Assembly: GCA_030015575.1 (NCBI GenBank)
Contig: CM057342.1
Coordinates: forward strand, 620,215,348 to 620,279,347
From: Agapanthus africanus
Lineage: Eukaryota; Streptophyta; Magnoliopsida; Asparagales; Amaryllidaceae
Direction: 5' to 3'
Length of the DNA stretch: 64,000 bases
Shown piece by piece: positions 22,770-35,323 of this stretch (positions are counted from its first letter, which is position 1; each line of letters opens with the position of its first letter). The notes below the pieces were generated by a model. That model searched no databases. It worked only from the letters and a program-made list of their open reading frames with translations, and was not told the origin of the DNA. The translations under genes were made by a program, and so were the position numbers.

Positions 22770-22780
22770 ATCTCCCACTT
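22770..22780 (-). other. Polypurine tract of element C
   Basis: Minus strand AAGTGGGAGAT directly before the 3' LTR of C. Confidence 0.9.
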
Positions 22781-25533
22781 GCACTAGGGCCATCTGATAG
22801 CAGTGGTTGTAGTATCTCATACTCAACCATCCCATAATAGTCTCTCTCTGGGAAAAGGCCTTTGTGAGTGGATCCGCCGTGTTATCCTCTGAGTCTACTC
22901 TCCTAACCTCGATCACCCTGGAGATCAACTATCTCCATGATCAGGTGACACTGCCTCAGAATATGTCTGGATCACTGATGGGACGGGCGTTCCTAGGCAT
23001 AAGCCACAACTCCATTGTCTCACAATGGTAGGAACGAAGTTCATCTCATGAACCAATATGCACCCAGACTTCCTCTTTGGTAGCATCTTAAGTAGCGATG
23101 TATCCAGCCCTTATCGTCTAATTTGCCACGGTATCTAGCTTGGAACTCTTCCAACATACCGTCCCTCCATAGAGGGTAAAGACAATGCCTGTGACTGACA
23201 TTCAGTCGTCCTTATCACCCTGGAACACTTCCAGTGATTCTCCACAGGATCGATTGATACCATCTCACTACATCTAGTGAGAATCCTAACATCCATTTAG
23301 ATCTATCTCATAGATCCAAAACCCAGGATTTAGTAGGTATCACTTTGATCCTATATGGAGAATCATTGTGATAAGCGGAGATTGATCGAGCGTAGCATAG
23401 GAAACTCCTTCCCTATCAAGAGTATGTCATCCACGTCCTCTACGAGGATCACCACCATACTCCCTACTACCTTTTTGTATATACAAGGTTCGTCTACCAT
23501 TTTGATGAAGTCAAACTATTTGACTACTACATCAAAACAGATGTTCCAACTCCGCGATGCCTGCTTTATCCTATAAAGCATCTTGTACACGTTTCCGCTG
23601 CTCCCACTGTTTACGAAGCCCTCTGGCTGTGTACTTATAGATGCCCTTTTCTAAAACATCATTTAGAAAAGCTGTCATGACACCCAACCACCAGATATCG
23701 TAGTCATGGTATATAGCCGTGGCAAGCAGGATCTGGATGGACTTAAGCATAGATCTTTAGAAAAGGTTTCATCATAATCCATACCTGGTCAATGATGCAA
23801 ACCTTTAACAAGTCTAGCTTTGAAAGTCTCAACTTTTCCATCTACACCAAGTAATCTTCTCAAGATATACTTGCTCCTAATGGGGATTTAACCCTTCAGA
23901 TATAGCAACCAAAGTCCATACTTTGTTGGTGTAGATGGATCCCATCTCAGATCGCTAAGCATCCAGCCATTCTTACAGAGTCCCTACTCTCGATGGCCTG
24001 CTCGAAACTAGTTGGGTCATCATCTCATGATGCAATCCTCGCTCCCACTGTCATAGAGAAACCGAAGTATCTCTCAGGTGGGTGAGGAACCCTACTAGAT
24101 CGGCGGAGAGGCTGAGGTTCATTGGAATCTACTGAATCCTTTGGTTGTACCAAATCATCTGCTGTAGTTTTCATAGCTGGAACCTTTCCAGTTCTATATA
24201 ACTAACCTTGCCTCGAGCTTGTCCGGATTTTGCTTTTAGACATAGGCCGGACAACCCCGAATCTTAACTAGCTTAAGACATGGGCTCTTCCCATACCATA
24301 TCTCATATGGAATGGTAGGCTGTGATCTGATTCGAACCCTATTCAATAGGTATGCAGCTTCTCAAGTGCATAACTCCCAAAAGGAAAACAGGAAACTCAG
24401 TAGTACTCATCATAGAGCACACCATATCACATAGGGTGCTGTTGCTCCACCCCGATATACCATCGTGCTATGGTGTATACGGAGGAGTAATGCTGAGAGA
24501 GAATCTCATTTTCCTTTAGAAAAGTCCAAGAATTCCGTGCTCAAGTATTCTCTTCCTCGATCACATCAAAGGACATAATACTTATACCCGATTTTCGGTT
24601 CTCTACTTCTAACTTATATTCTATGAATATCTCAAAAGGTTCGGACTTATGTTTGAACAGGAACATATGTCTGAATCTTGAGAGATTATCAGAGAATGTA
24701 ATAAAATACAAAGAACCGGTCTTGGCATGTGTAGACAGGGGACCTACATACATCAACATGTATCATCCCAAGAGTTCAATAACTCTTTCTCTGTTTTCAG
24801 TAAACAGAGCTGGTGTCATTATATCTTTGTGACATGACTGGCAAGTTTCACAAGATGTAAATTCAAACTGATTTAAATATGCATCTAGATGTAACTTCAG
24901 CTAGTCGGGTCGCATGGATATGACCTAGTCTACAATACCTCAAGAAGGATCCGTTCATTTCTGAACTCTTCCTCTTGTGTATGTTCTGTATACTCAGAAC
25001 TGTAGTTTGACTTAGAACATCAATGTTTTTAGATAACGTGCCTGAACCGATCAACTTTTGATATAGGAAATTTCAAAACATTATCCAACAATACAAAATT
25101 TTATCATTTCTTTACTAATAAAGAGACTGATATGATTTTGTATATCAGGTTCGGTATCTAATAACATTCGTTCAGAATCAATGTATTGGTAATACAGGGT
25201 GACAGTGACCAACAGACTTGGCTGCAACACTTGCCCCATTTTCTGTCTCATGAAACTTATCACCCGTTCTCAGTTCTTTACCTATCTGTAGCCCATGTAA
25301 TAGATTACATATGCGGGATCCTGATCCGGTATCAAATACCCAGGACGTAGAGGATACTGAGAAACAGTTCTTTGTAATGAACACACCCGAAGGAGATGCA
25401 TCTCATGCACTTTCTTCGGTTGGGCGGCATAGGAATTCTGGTATTCCCCTATTTCCTGCTCTGCCTTATAACAATTATAAGTTGGAGCGGGACCAACGTT
25501 CCCCAGCTCAGTGTAACAAGCGGGTCCGGTCAA
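22781..25533 (-). pseudogene. pol remnant of element C
   Basis: Pieces in copia order: protease 25178-25533, GAG-pre-integrase 24863-25054, integrase core 24541-24759, linker about 24020-24250, reverse transcriptase about 23340-23850, RNase H traces upstream of 23200. The RT box reads LGVMTAF (Asp to Gly, codon 23682-23684). YVDD is preceded by a changed residue (DVDD). The integrase 5-base insertion is near 24551-24568. Many stops; non-functional. Confidence 0.87.
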
Positions 25534-26003
25534 TATTCCGTAGTATTATCTTGATTAAGGCGTGATATGGTCGCTACCTGGAGAGAGAGAGAAGAAAACA
25601 CTCAGCGTGCGCTCTGGCAAGAATAGATTGGTTATTATTTTATCTAATCAGGATGGCTCCCACTGTTTTTATCAAATCTTCCTTCAAACCCTAAAAGGAA
25701 AGACTAGCCAGGATTAATTACACTCTACAAGTTCGCCAATCTTTCAGCCAGGCCAGTGTCGGTACTTTGAGGGAGGTCCCCCGTGCTTTCGCACGAACCT
25801 AATTACAGTAAACTTCATTTTCCCAGAGGCGTAACCCCGTTGACACCTTTCTAGACACCTACTTGATCGGCTAATTGTAATGTGTAAAACTCTCCCAGGA
25901 GTAACTCTTACTCGCAGCGGGTATCGGGATCCAACTATCTCATAGAAGGTATGCAATCTCATTGCAAATTTCAACACTTGAAATTCCCGATAATATTTTG
26001 CCC

Positions 26004-26256
26004 CTAGCGTGCTATGACCTTGACGCATGCTAAACAACCCATAGTCCGCTAGTCAAGTTCAACCCGTACATTTCTTGATTGAATTAAACCCACCCGCACG
26101 ACCCTTGACGCATGCCAAACAACGCCGTACGAATACCCTAATCCAATCGCATCGTATGCAAGCAGATAAGCACTAGTTAGCTACCGTACACTACGCCTTG
26201 ACGCATGCCAAACAACCGCAGCACGAATACTAACTAGTACTTATCTGAAATGATGG
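26004..26256 (-). ncRNA. Three-hairpin conserved RNA-like domain, element C copy
   Basis: Hairpin 1 from CTAGCG (26004) to CGCTAG (ending 26052). Hairpin 2: GATTGAATTA 26077-26086 with TAATCCAATC 26139-26148. Hairpin 3: 18-base arm 26163-26180 with 26230-26247, a single mismatch. Enclosing helix near 26064-26074 and 26247-26256, weaker than in the other copies. All three tips carry CTTGACGCATGCCAAACAA (one base different in the first), unlike any other element. Confidence 0.66.
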
Positions 26257-26360
26257 AGGGCTACGACAGGTTTTTTCTGAAAACCTATTGCGTAATGAAC
26301 TTGATATCGTTGTAGAATCAAATGATTTTAAAATGGAGTGTTTTTGAGACTTTTCTAGTT

Positions 26361-26599
26361 TTGCTAAAGGAGTCACTCCCGGTGAAGGGATCGTCGGTCC
26401 TTTCCTCGTCGAATGAGGTGCGGGATATATCATATATATCACTGTGCAAAGCAAAAACACTTAAAAGCAATCAAAAGACAAACCGAGTGTGTAGCATCAG
26501 CCAGTTATTGCTAAAGGAGTCACTCCCGGTGAAGGGATCTCGGTCCTTTCCTTATCGAATAAGGTGCAGGATATATCACATATACCGCTGTGCAAAGCA
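26361..26599 (-). repeat. Duplicated hairpin unit in leader, element C
   Basis: Copies 26361-26453 and 26508-26599, each with AAAGGA/TCCTTT pairing. Confidence 0.7.
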
Positions 26600-28480
26600 G
26601 AAACTGTAGCTACCTGTTTTATTTTTGAAATTCGATTCTACAACATCTTTAGGTTTCTTTTACTTTCATTAATCACATTAATGAAGTCCCATCATTTAAG
26701 TACCTAAACATCACAGATAAATATGACGTACACTTATGCCATCCGCATTCGCCTCGATGTCCCCTCGTGCACCGTTAGGTTAGGTAACTAACGGCAGAGC
26801 GGGGCAGGGCTAGCGCGGGTGTAAAACATAAGTAACGCCTATATAATATATCATATATACTATATATTGTATCTATCACAGAACATCAAATGATCACATC
26901 ACAGATATCGAAGCAGAAGAATCATATGAAACATTGGATATACTAGGACGTCCGTGTTTTCAATACGAGCCAGTATAAAACACGGATTCCACGGTCGTGA
27001 TGAATAGCCAAACCCACACCCCTAGACCCTTACGAGAGCGGCAAGCAACCCTACCAATTCTAGAGTTAGGAGACCCGGATTCGACTCCTCGAGTTGGTCT
27101 CCCACTGGACTTCAGAACCCGGTTACTTGTGCTCCCCTCCTTGGGTCTATCCTAGTGCGGAAAAGAAAATAATATACAAAAGGTGACATCTTCTGCAACC
27201 TGGAAGTGCCCCAATAAAAGAATATTACATACAAGTTTTTACATGAATGAAAATGAAAAACACTCATCTCACATAAAACCCCCCCGGCTATTCAAACACG
27301 ACGATCCAATATAACATATCCAGCAACACATAACATCACATGTCATCTACGTATGTAAATATGCGCATCCCAATTGTCGTTGACATATAGCAACGAAACC
27401 GGCGATATCACATATTACACTTACGGTCACAGAAAAGAAAGTGTAAAACTACAACAGTTGGAATCCGCAATCTCCATAGACATCGCATGCCTAATCAAAT
27501 GAAATACTTAGACATCGCATGCCTAACAATTATAAACCCCGCATTTTAGTCTCATTATCGAAAACTCTTTTCAATATAAAATCGGGCAATTCAACAAGAT
27601 TCCCGACATCCTGATCGAATACTCGTCGCAAACTTCAGTAGGCGGCCGCACCCCCGACGCCGTCGACAAAGTGCACCAAGGCGGAACACCGCTGCCGCGA
27701 GCACCCGAACGGATGCTTTCGGCGACGGGGTTCTCCTACAGTCACTTGGAGGGGCTATGGAGTGAGGCTGTCTATTAAGTTTACCCGGCGAGTATCCGCG
27801 TACGCTACGTGATTGCGACGGACTTTTGATCACATCAAAATTCCATGGCAACCGATCAAGTGAGACTAAACTGCTATGTTTATAACATTCATTCAGTTAT
27901 CTCATAACTGCTTGTGAATTCCAATTATTGTATCACATTCCGGATAAGATAGAAAATGTTAAACTTTCCGATCGAACAATCGAACACCCAAGTTTTTCCA
28001 AAACAGCTCAACACATGAAACAAGTTTAAGAACATCCAGTTCATGCCTCAGTACCAACGGTCCAGCCGTAGAAGGGTCAAGCCAACGCCTCACATGTGGC
28101 ACGCCGTACTGCCCCAAACCCTAAGGTTCAAAGGGCAGTTCAAGACGGTCACATAATCGAGTTAAGGTTTGTTGTCTTCTAGAGGGACCATCGCGTTACT
28201 TGCACTACTTAGAACGTCGTTAAACAACGGAAAAATCCAACACTTGGAAATTTCCCGACAGGGGAAAAATAGGGTATTTATATCCGGACGAACTTTTTAA
28301 CATATTCAAAAATTATCCGGAAAACACCTAGACAAGATTAGACAATCCGATCGAATCTACGAACTCCCAATACAACCCAGAAAACTCAACTCTTGAGTGA
28401 GATTTAAAAATTCCCAGGAAACTCAGCAATGCAAGAAAGAAGTTACTGTGCAAAAAGTTTTGAATGAAGAGATTAAATGG

Positions 28481-28526
28481 CCGCGGAACCGCCGCATTAG
28501 CTATGCTAATGCCGCGGTTCCGCCGC
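28481..28526 (-). ncRNA. Primer-site-proximal GC-rich hairpin, element C
   Basis: Upper stem GCATTAGC (28494-28501) with GCTAATGC (28505-28512), flanked by GCGGAACCGC/GCGGTTCCGC arms. With solo LTR S removed it is again about 185 bases from the primer site. Confidence 0.65.
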
Positions 28527-28536
28527 GCAATGATCG

Positions 28537-28541
28537 AATCA
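28537..28541. repeat. Target site duplication of solo LTR S, left copy (AATCA)
   Basis: AATCA before S is repeated at 30769-30773 right after it. Confidence 0.93.
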
Positions 28542-30768
28542 TGTTAGTTGTATGTATGCCCTAGAGGCCAGTATTGTACAGATGATGTATATTATATTGG
28601 ATGCTTGGACATATATAGAGATGACTTTCTTGCTCGATATGATAGTATGCTATCTGGTTACTCTTTATCTTAACATGTACACTAGTCTCTTTATACTGTC
28701 TTTTAGTTACATGTTGGTAAAGCCCTTAGGATATCTACTTGACTACCAAGACTGTGATGCAGATCATACTAGTGGGGACATGGTAGTCCATAAGTACATC
28801 CTTCAAGGTCCCTAGTCGTGGGTGTATCGAGACAGGGCATCGATATACCAGAGTAGACTAGCGTATATGCTTCTCGACCCATGAGATGGGCGATGGATGA
28901 TCCCATATCCATTGGTGTTTGACATCAGAGATGGTATACGGGTGCTCCGTGGAGACTGAGTACACTGGACGGACTCGCCCAGAACTCCCAGATGGTATTA
29001 TACCTCACGTCAGATGGCAGTTCTCAGGTGACACTTGTACAGGTTAGTCTGTAGACCCGAGATCGTCATAGAGTCTTGTGTGATTCCCACTGTGCTTTGA
29101 TCTCCACCTTACCACGTCCATGAGGGCGTGCAAAACGGTGGTCTTTGGGTACAGTCCCGAGTCACATGGAGGCAATGAGCGATAGGAGGGGTTTCGTCTC
29201 TCCCGGTATTGGGGGTTGATGTTGCGCAGTGCTCGATTGGCCGTAGCAGGGAAGTCCCTGGCCAGGGCTGATCAGAGATTTGCTGGTAAGTGTTACCAGT
29301 AGTTTCTCGACCCGTTACGAGCCTCACATCGGCACGACTTATCGGGTTATTGGGGTCTGACGTTTACCACCCCTAGACTTGATATGCGACATATCAGACG
29401 AAGAGACCGGACTGTACGGTAAGTGTTACTGGTCGGATTCGCAGGAGTGTGAGCGGGCTAGCTCGTCGATCTTCTGATCGCTCAATACCCGGGTGGCCGT
29501 TACGTTTAGTAGACCGCTTGCGTCTTGTGGGTGCTTGATATGATCATCATCTGCTACCGGCGTATTGACGAGTCTTTAGAGTCCTACACAGAGGTTTCCT
29601 GGTTCAAGCGAAACGAAATAGGAGCGCATATGAGATGTGTGCAGGACCGAGAATAATGCGTGTATGTGATACCGCATTTCATTCTCGCGGTATATGTTTC
29701 GATTGGTTATATTCGATATGACCTAGTTATCGAATCATTGATTCGATAAATCGATACATTGAATACTAGTCGGTTATGTGCGACATGACCGGATCATTGA
29801 ATCAAATGTTGATTTAATGATTTAATGTATAATTATATATTTGATATATTACTTTGCATTAACTAGTATTGGTTCACTTTAAACGGATTTTTCTCACTTG
29901 GTGTGCACATTGTATATGTGATATGTTTTGTGTACACTTGTTTGTATCATGATTGTTGATGCATAATAACTTGGCTTTGTGTGAAGAATTGAACCATGGT
30001 TATGATAAGGGTTAGGGTTTTTGATTATTCACTTAATTATTTATCCATTATTTATTCATTTAATTAGGTGAAAGAAAACAAAAAGGGTTTCTTTTCTTCA
30101 TGAAGCTTATTGAAGCTTCATGAAACTTTGACCAAAGTCATCCCTTTTGTCTTCATCCTTAACCCTAACCACTAATCTAACCTTGGTCAATTCTCTACAC
30201 ATAACCATGGTTTACTTTATGATAAGTATTGATTTTCCTTTTTATTTCAATGACTTATCATAACATTATCATCATCTTCTTCATCTTCTTCTTCTTCTTC
30301 AAGCTTGCTACATCAATGGCAACTTGAGTTTTAGTGAGAGAAATCCAAATCTAAAGTGAACCCACCTCCTCTTTCTTCATCCTCTACCTCTTGCCAAGTG
30401 GTTTTGGGTGTTTTCTTCACAAGTTTCACTTCTTGGTGAAGTCGGAGCTTGAACTAATGCAACCTCGACGTAGATCGTCTTTGACACGAAGCCGACGACC
30501 TTGCTCGCCCGTTTTCCGATGAAGCCGACGAACGAGTCGAGGATTCATGATGGACAGCGAGGGCATGATCACGTGGAGCTAAGGAGGTGGAATTCCGGAT
30601 CTACAAAGGTTGTAGCATCTAACCTATAGTTAAATTGTTAACTAGTTTTCCGTTTCGCCTAAACATCTAGTAAACGATCCGTGTTAGGGTTTCTCGGCAC
30701 CAATAATTTTTGAAATTGGCATGTTTGATGCCTTATGAGACTTCTTTAGGATGCCTAGGAACCCTACA
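28542..30768 (+). mobile_element. Solo LTR S in the leader of element C
   Basis: 2227 bases, TGTTAG...CCCTACA, plus orientation, opposite to the host element C, with perfect AATCA duplications on both sides and no internal region. Such solo LTRs usually arise by recombination between the two LTRs of a full element, so S was once a complete copy of this family. Confidence 0.93.
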
Positions 30769-30773
30769 AATCA
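30769..30773. repeat. Target site duplication of solo LTR S, right copy (AATCA)
   Basis: Perfect match to 28537-28541. Confidence 0.93.
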
Positions 30774-30943
30774 GTGGTCCCGTTTTGTACAGTAATTCTT
30801 AGAATCTCCTGCTGAGTTTTCTGCATATTTTTAATTCTCAAAAATCCCCGATTTCAAAAAATGTACAGAGAGCATTCTTGAGTTAGGGTTTCGGTTCGAT
30901 CGGACTTCTAACTCCGTCTACGCATCGCCTAAGGCTCTAGCTA
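30774..30943 (-). other. Leader of element C next to the primer site
   Basis: The 170 bases next to the primer site align with A positions of about 8820-8991. No gene. Confidence 0.8.
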
Positions 30944-30956
30944 GTCTCTGATACCA
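30944..30956 (-). other. Primer binding site of element C (one base off)
   Basis: Minus strand TGGTATCAGAGAC, the same 12th-base change as in element I. The first 11 bases match the initiator-Met tRNA site. Confidence 0.88.
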
Positions 30957-30957
30957 C

Positions 30958-33181
30958 TGTAAGATTCCTAGGCACACTAATGAGGTCTCACAAGGCATCA
31001 ACCATGCCAATTTCAAAAATTACAAGTGCCTACAAACCCTAATACGGATCGTTAACTAGAATTTTAGGCGAAACAAGCAACTAGTTAACAACTTAACTAA
31101 AAGAAAGAGGCTACAACCTTTGTAGATCCGGTTCTCCACTTCCTTAGCTCCACGTAGACGTCCCTCCGCTGTACAAATCGGATCTTGGACTCTAGTGTCG
31201 GCTTCATCGGAGAAATGGGCGGGCTAGGTCATCGACTTCGATGCCGAAGATGATCTACGTCGAGGCATCACAAGATCAAGCTCCCACTTCACCAAGTCAT
31301 GAAACTTGTGAAGAAAACACCCTATACTACTTGGCAAGAGGTAGAGGATGAAGAAATAAGAAGTGGGTTCACTTTAGAATTGGATTTCTCACTCTTTTCA
31401 TCAAATCACCGTTGATGGTTGCAAGCTTTTTCTTCTTGAAGAAGAAGAAGAAGAAGAAGATCATTATTATGATAAGTTAATTAAAATAGAAAAGAAAATG
31501 AATACTTATCATAATATCAACCATGGTTAGGTGTAGAGAATTGACTAAGGTTAGATGAATGGTTAGGGTTAAGCATGAAGACAAAATGGTCACTTTAGTC
31601 AAAGCTTCATGAAGCTTCAACAAGCTTCAAGTTTGAAAGCAACCATTTTGTTTTCTTTTCCCATTCCTTTTTTAATCCAAATTAAAAAGATAAATGAATG
31701 AATAAATAAATAAAAACCCTAACCATTTACTTAACCAAGGTTTAATTCTTTACACAAACCCTAGCAATCATGTATCATCAAACATGATACAATCAAGTGC
31801 ACAAAAATATATCACATATACAATATGCACATCAAGTGAGAAAATCCTTTTAAAGTGAACCAATACTAGTTAATGCAAAGTAATATATCAAATATATAAT
31901 TATGCATTAAATCATTAAATCAATACTTGATTTAACGACCTGGTCATATCGCATATAACCGACTAATATCCAATGTATCGGCTTATCGAATCAATCTTTG
32001 ATTCGATAACTAGGTTATATCACATACAACCATTCGATACATTCATCGCGAGAATGGAATACGGTATCACATACACGCATTATTCTCGGTACCGCACATA
32101 TCTCATATGCGCTCCTATTTCGTTTCGCTTGAGCCAGGAAACCTCTATGTAGGACTCTAAAGACTCGTCAATACGCCGGCAGCAGGTGATGATCATATCA
32201 AACACCAACAAGCCGCAAGTGGTCTGCTAAACGTAACGGCCACCCGGGTATTGAGCGATCAGAAGATCGACGAGCAAGCCCGCTCACACTCCTGGGAATC
32301 CAACCAGTAACACTTACCGTACAGTCCGGTCTCGTCGTCTGATACGTCGCATATCTTGCCTAGGGGTGGTAAACGTCAGACCCCAGTAGCTCGATAAGTC
32401 GTGTCGATATGAGGTCTATAACAATTCGAGAAACTACAGGTAACACTTACCAGTAAATCTCAGCAACCCTGGCCAGGGATTTCTGGTTATAGCCAATCGA
32501 ACATAGCGCAACATCAACTCCCTATACCGGGAGAGACGAATCCCTTCTTATCGCTCATTGCCTCCATGTGACTCGGGACTGTACCCAAAAACCACCGTTT
32601 TGCACGCCCTCTTGGACGTGGTAAGGTGGAAATCAAAGCATAGTGGGAACCACACAAGACTGTATGACGATCTCGGGTCAACAGACTACTCTGTACCAGT
32701 GTCACCAGAGAACTGCCATCTGACGTAAGGTATAATACCATCTGGGAGTTCTCGGCGAGTCCGTACAGTGTACCCAGTCTCCACTGAGCACCCGTATATC
32801 ATCTCTGATGTCAAACACCAATGGATATGGGATCATCCATCGCCCATCTGTATGGGTCGAGAAGGTACACGCTAGTCTACTCTGGTATATCGATGCCCCG
32901 TCTCGATACACCCACGACTAGGGACTTTGAAGGATGTACTTATAGACTACCATGTCCCCACTAGTATGATCCGCATCATAGTCCAGGTAGTCAAGTACAC
33001 ATCCTAAGGGCTTTACCAACATTTGACAGAGAGACAATCAGTGTACACGTTAAGGTAAAGAGCAACCCGATAGCATACTATCATATCGAGCAAGAAAGTC
33101 ATCCCTATATATGTCCAAGCATCCACTACAATATACATCCTATGTATAGTAATGGCCTCTAGGGCATACATATAACTAACA
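30958..33181 (-). repeat. 5' LTR of element C
   Basis: 2224 bases. It contains the uninterrupted form of the sequence where A inserted in the 3' LTR, which fixes the A junction. Ends at 33181 in the integrase frame of D. Confidence 0.93.
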
Positions 33182-34348
33182 GTGTTGTGGTGTATATGGA
33201 GGAGTTAGCTGAGAGAGAATCCCATTCTCTTTTAGGAAGTCCAGGAATTCATTTCTCAAGTATTCACCTACTCGATCAGATCGAAGGATTTTAATACTTT
33301 TCCCGGTTTGGTTCTCGACTTCTTGTTTATATTCTCTAAATTTCTCAAAAGCTTCTGATTTGTGTTTCATCAGGAACACATACCCGAATCTAGAGAGATC
33401 GTCAGTGAATGTAATGAAGTACGAAGAACCATACCTAGCATGTGTAGACATGGGATCACATACATCACTATGTATCAGTCCCAAGAGTTCAGTAACTCTT
33501 TCTCCGTCTCCCATAAATGGAGTTTTGGTCATCTTGCCTTTGAGACATGACTGGCAAGTGTCATAAGATGAAAATTCGAACGGTTTCAAATATCCATCCT
33601 TATGCAACTTAGCTAGCCGTGTCGCATTTATATGACCAAGTCTACAATGCCACAAGAATGATTCGTTCATTTCTGAACTCTTCCTCTTGTGTGTGTTTTG
33701 TACATTAAGGACTGTAGTTTGATTGAGAACATATATGCCATTAAATAACGAACCTGATCCAATCAACTTTTGATTCAGGAATATGTTCATAACATCATCC
33801 TGTACTACAAAATTATATCCTTCTTTGCTTAATAAAGAAACTGATATAAGATTGCATATCAGGGTTGGAATGTAATAGCATTCGTTCAGAACCAATGTAT
33901 TACCATTTGGTAACACAAGGTGATATTCGCCAACAGCTTTGGCTGCAATATTTGCACCATTCCCTACTCTTACGGAATGATCACCCTCTCCCAGTTCCCT
34001 ACCTTTACGTAGCCCATGTAACATATTACATATATAGGATCCCGATCCGGTATCTAATACCCAGGACGTAGAGTGAACTGAGAAACAGTTCTCTGTAACG
34101 AACACACCCGAAGAAAATGCATCAACATGTACTTTCTTCATACGGGTGGCATGGGAATCCTGGTATTCCCCTATATCCTGTTCAATCTTATAACTTTTAT
34201 AAGAAAGAACGGAACCAACGTTCCCCAGCACAGTATAACATGCGGGTTCGGTCAATACATCCATATTATTATCTTGATTAAGGCATGATATGGTCGCTAC
34301 CTGGGGAGAGAGAGAGAGAAGAAAACACTTTAGCGTATGCTCTTGCAA
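33182..34348 (-). CDS. pol N-terminal part of element D: protease, GAG-pre-integrase, integrase core (cut by C)
   Basis: A frame of about 390 codons is open until element C cuts it. In order: a leading segment of unclear role (residues 1-100), aspartic protease with WVLDTGSGS (Asp codon 34052-34054), GAG-pre-integrase with HCRLGHI and a C..C pair, then integrase with first Asp in HSDVCDP and second in LRSDRVGEY. The third catalytic residue would follow PPYTPQH, exactly where C inserted; the last few bases to the stop come from the C LTR. The upstream end is unclear: no ATG is obvious and a CT microsatellite at 34300-34320 sits there, preceded by stops. Gene is partial and dead now, but most of it reads through. 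Confidence 0.85.
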
Positions 34349-34734
34349 GATCAGATTGGTTATTATTTTATCTAATCAGGATGGCTCCCACTGTTTTTAT
34401 CAAATCTTCCTTCAAACCCTAAAAGGAAAGACTAGCCGGGATTAATTACACCCTACAATTTCGCCAATCTTTCAGCCAGGCCAGTGTCGGTACTTTGAGG
34501 GAGGTTCCCCGTGCTTTCGCACGGACCTAATTAAAGTAAACCTCGGTTTCCCAGAGGCGTAACCCCGTTGACACCTTTCTAGACACCTACTTAATCGGCT
34601 AATTGTCCTGTGTAAAACTCTCCCAGGAGTAACAATTACTCGCAGTGGGTATCGGGATCCAACTATCTCATAGAAGGTATGCAATCTCATTGCAAATTTC
34701 AACACTTGAAATTCCCGATAATATTTTGCCCCAA

Positions 34735-34983
34735 GCATCCTATGACCTTGATGGAGGTCAACAAACCACAGGGTGCAAGTCAAGTTCAGCCCGTCATTTC
34801 TTGATTGAATCAAACCCACCCGCACCACCCTTGACGGAAGTCAACAAGGTCGTACGACTACCCTAATCCAATCTGCATCACATGCATAAGCAGATAAATA
34901 CTAGTTAGCTACCGCACACTACGCCATGACGGAGGTCAACAAACGTAGCACGAATAATAAGTAGGATTTATCTGAAATGACGG
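34735..34983 (-). ncRNA. Three-hairpin conserved RNA-like domain, element D copy
   Basis: Hairpin 1: GCATCCTATG 34735-34744 with CACAGGGTGC 34767-34776. Hairpin 2: GATTGAAT from 34803 with the TAATCCAATC stretch 34864-34873. Hairpin 3: 18-base arm 34891-34908 with 34957-34974. Enclosing helix: CCGTCATTTC 34791-34800 with GAAATGACGG 34974-34983. Tips carry TTGACGGAGGTCAACAA with single changes. Confidence 0.65.
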
Positions 34984-35088
34984 AGGGCTACGACAGATTT
35001 TTCTGAAAACCTATTGCGTAATGAACTTGATATCGTTGTAGAATCGAGTGAATTTTGAAATGGAGTGATTTTGAGACTTTTATTAGTT

Positions 35089-35323
35089 TTGCTAAAGAGG
35101 TCACTCCTGGTGAAGGGATCTCGGCTCTTTCCTTATGGAATAAGGTGCATGATATATCATATATATCGCTATGCAAAGCAAAAACTCCAAAAGCAATAAA
35201 TAACAAACCGAGTGTTGTAGCATCTGCCAGTTTTGCTAAAGAGATCACTCCCGGTGAAGGGATCTCGGCTCTTTCCTCATCAAATAAGGTGCAGGATATA
35301 TCATATATATCGCTATGCAAAGA
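35089..35323 (-). repeat. Duplicated hairpin unit in leader, element D
   Basis: Copies 35089-35178 and 35233-35323. Here the stem is AAAGAG with CTCTTT rather than AAAGGA with TCCTTT, a paired change relative to A, B and C. Confidence 0.7.

Larger units (their letters stand above)
25566..28541 (-). other. Long gag-less leader of element C, main part
   Basis: Same modules as in A and B: three-hairpin domain 26004-26256, duplicated unit 26361-26599, GC-rich hairpin 28481-28526. Solo LTR S interrupts it at 28542; the last 170 bases of leader are at 30774-30943. No protein recognised. Confidence 0.75.
1..33181 (-). mobile_element. Element C, copia-type LTR retrotransposon (left end outside window)
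   Basis: Element C reads right to left. Its 5' LTR is 30958-33181, primer site 30944-30956, leader 25566-30943 (interrupted by solo LTR S), pol remnant 22781-25533, polypurine tract 22770-22780. Its 3' LTR is 1-830 plus 21609-22769, split by element A. By alignment with the 5' LTR about 230 bases of the 3' LTR lie left of the window. C interrupts the integrase frame of element D at 33181/33182; the bases after it are GTGTT, and their partner would be outside the window. The pol is dead, so C probably moved with proteins supplied by another element. Confidence 0.9.

Noticed and set aside
34472..34828. 118-codon frame in the leader of D that could have been gag
   Set aside because: No gag motif or zinc knuckle; it overlaps the three-hairpin domain and is broken in B and G.
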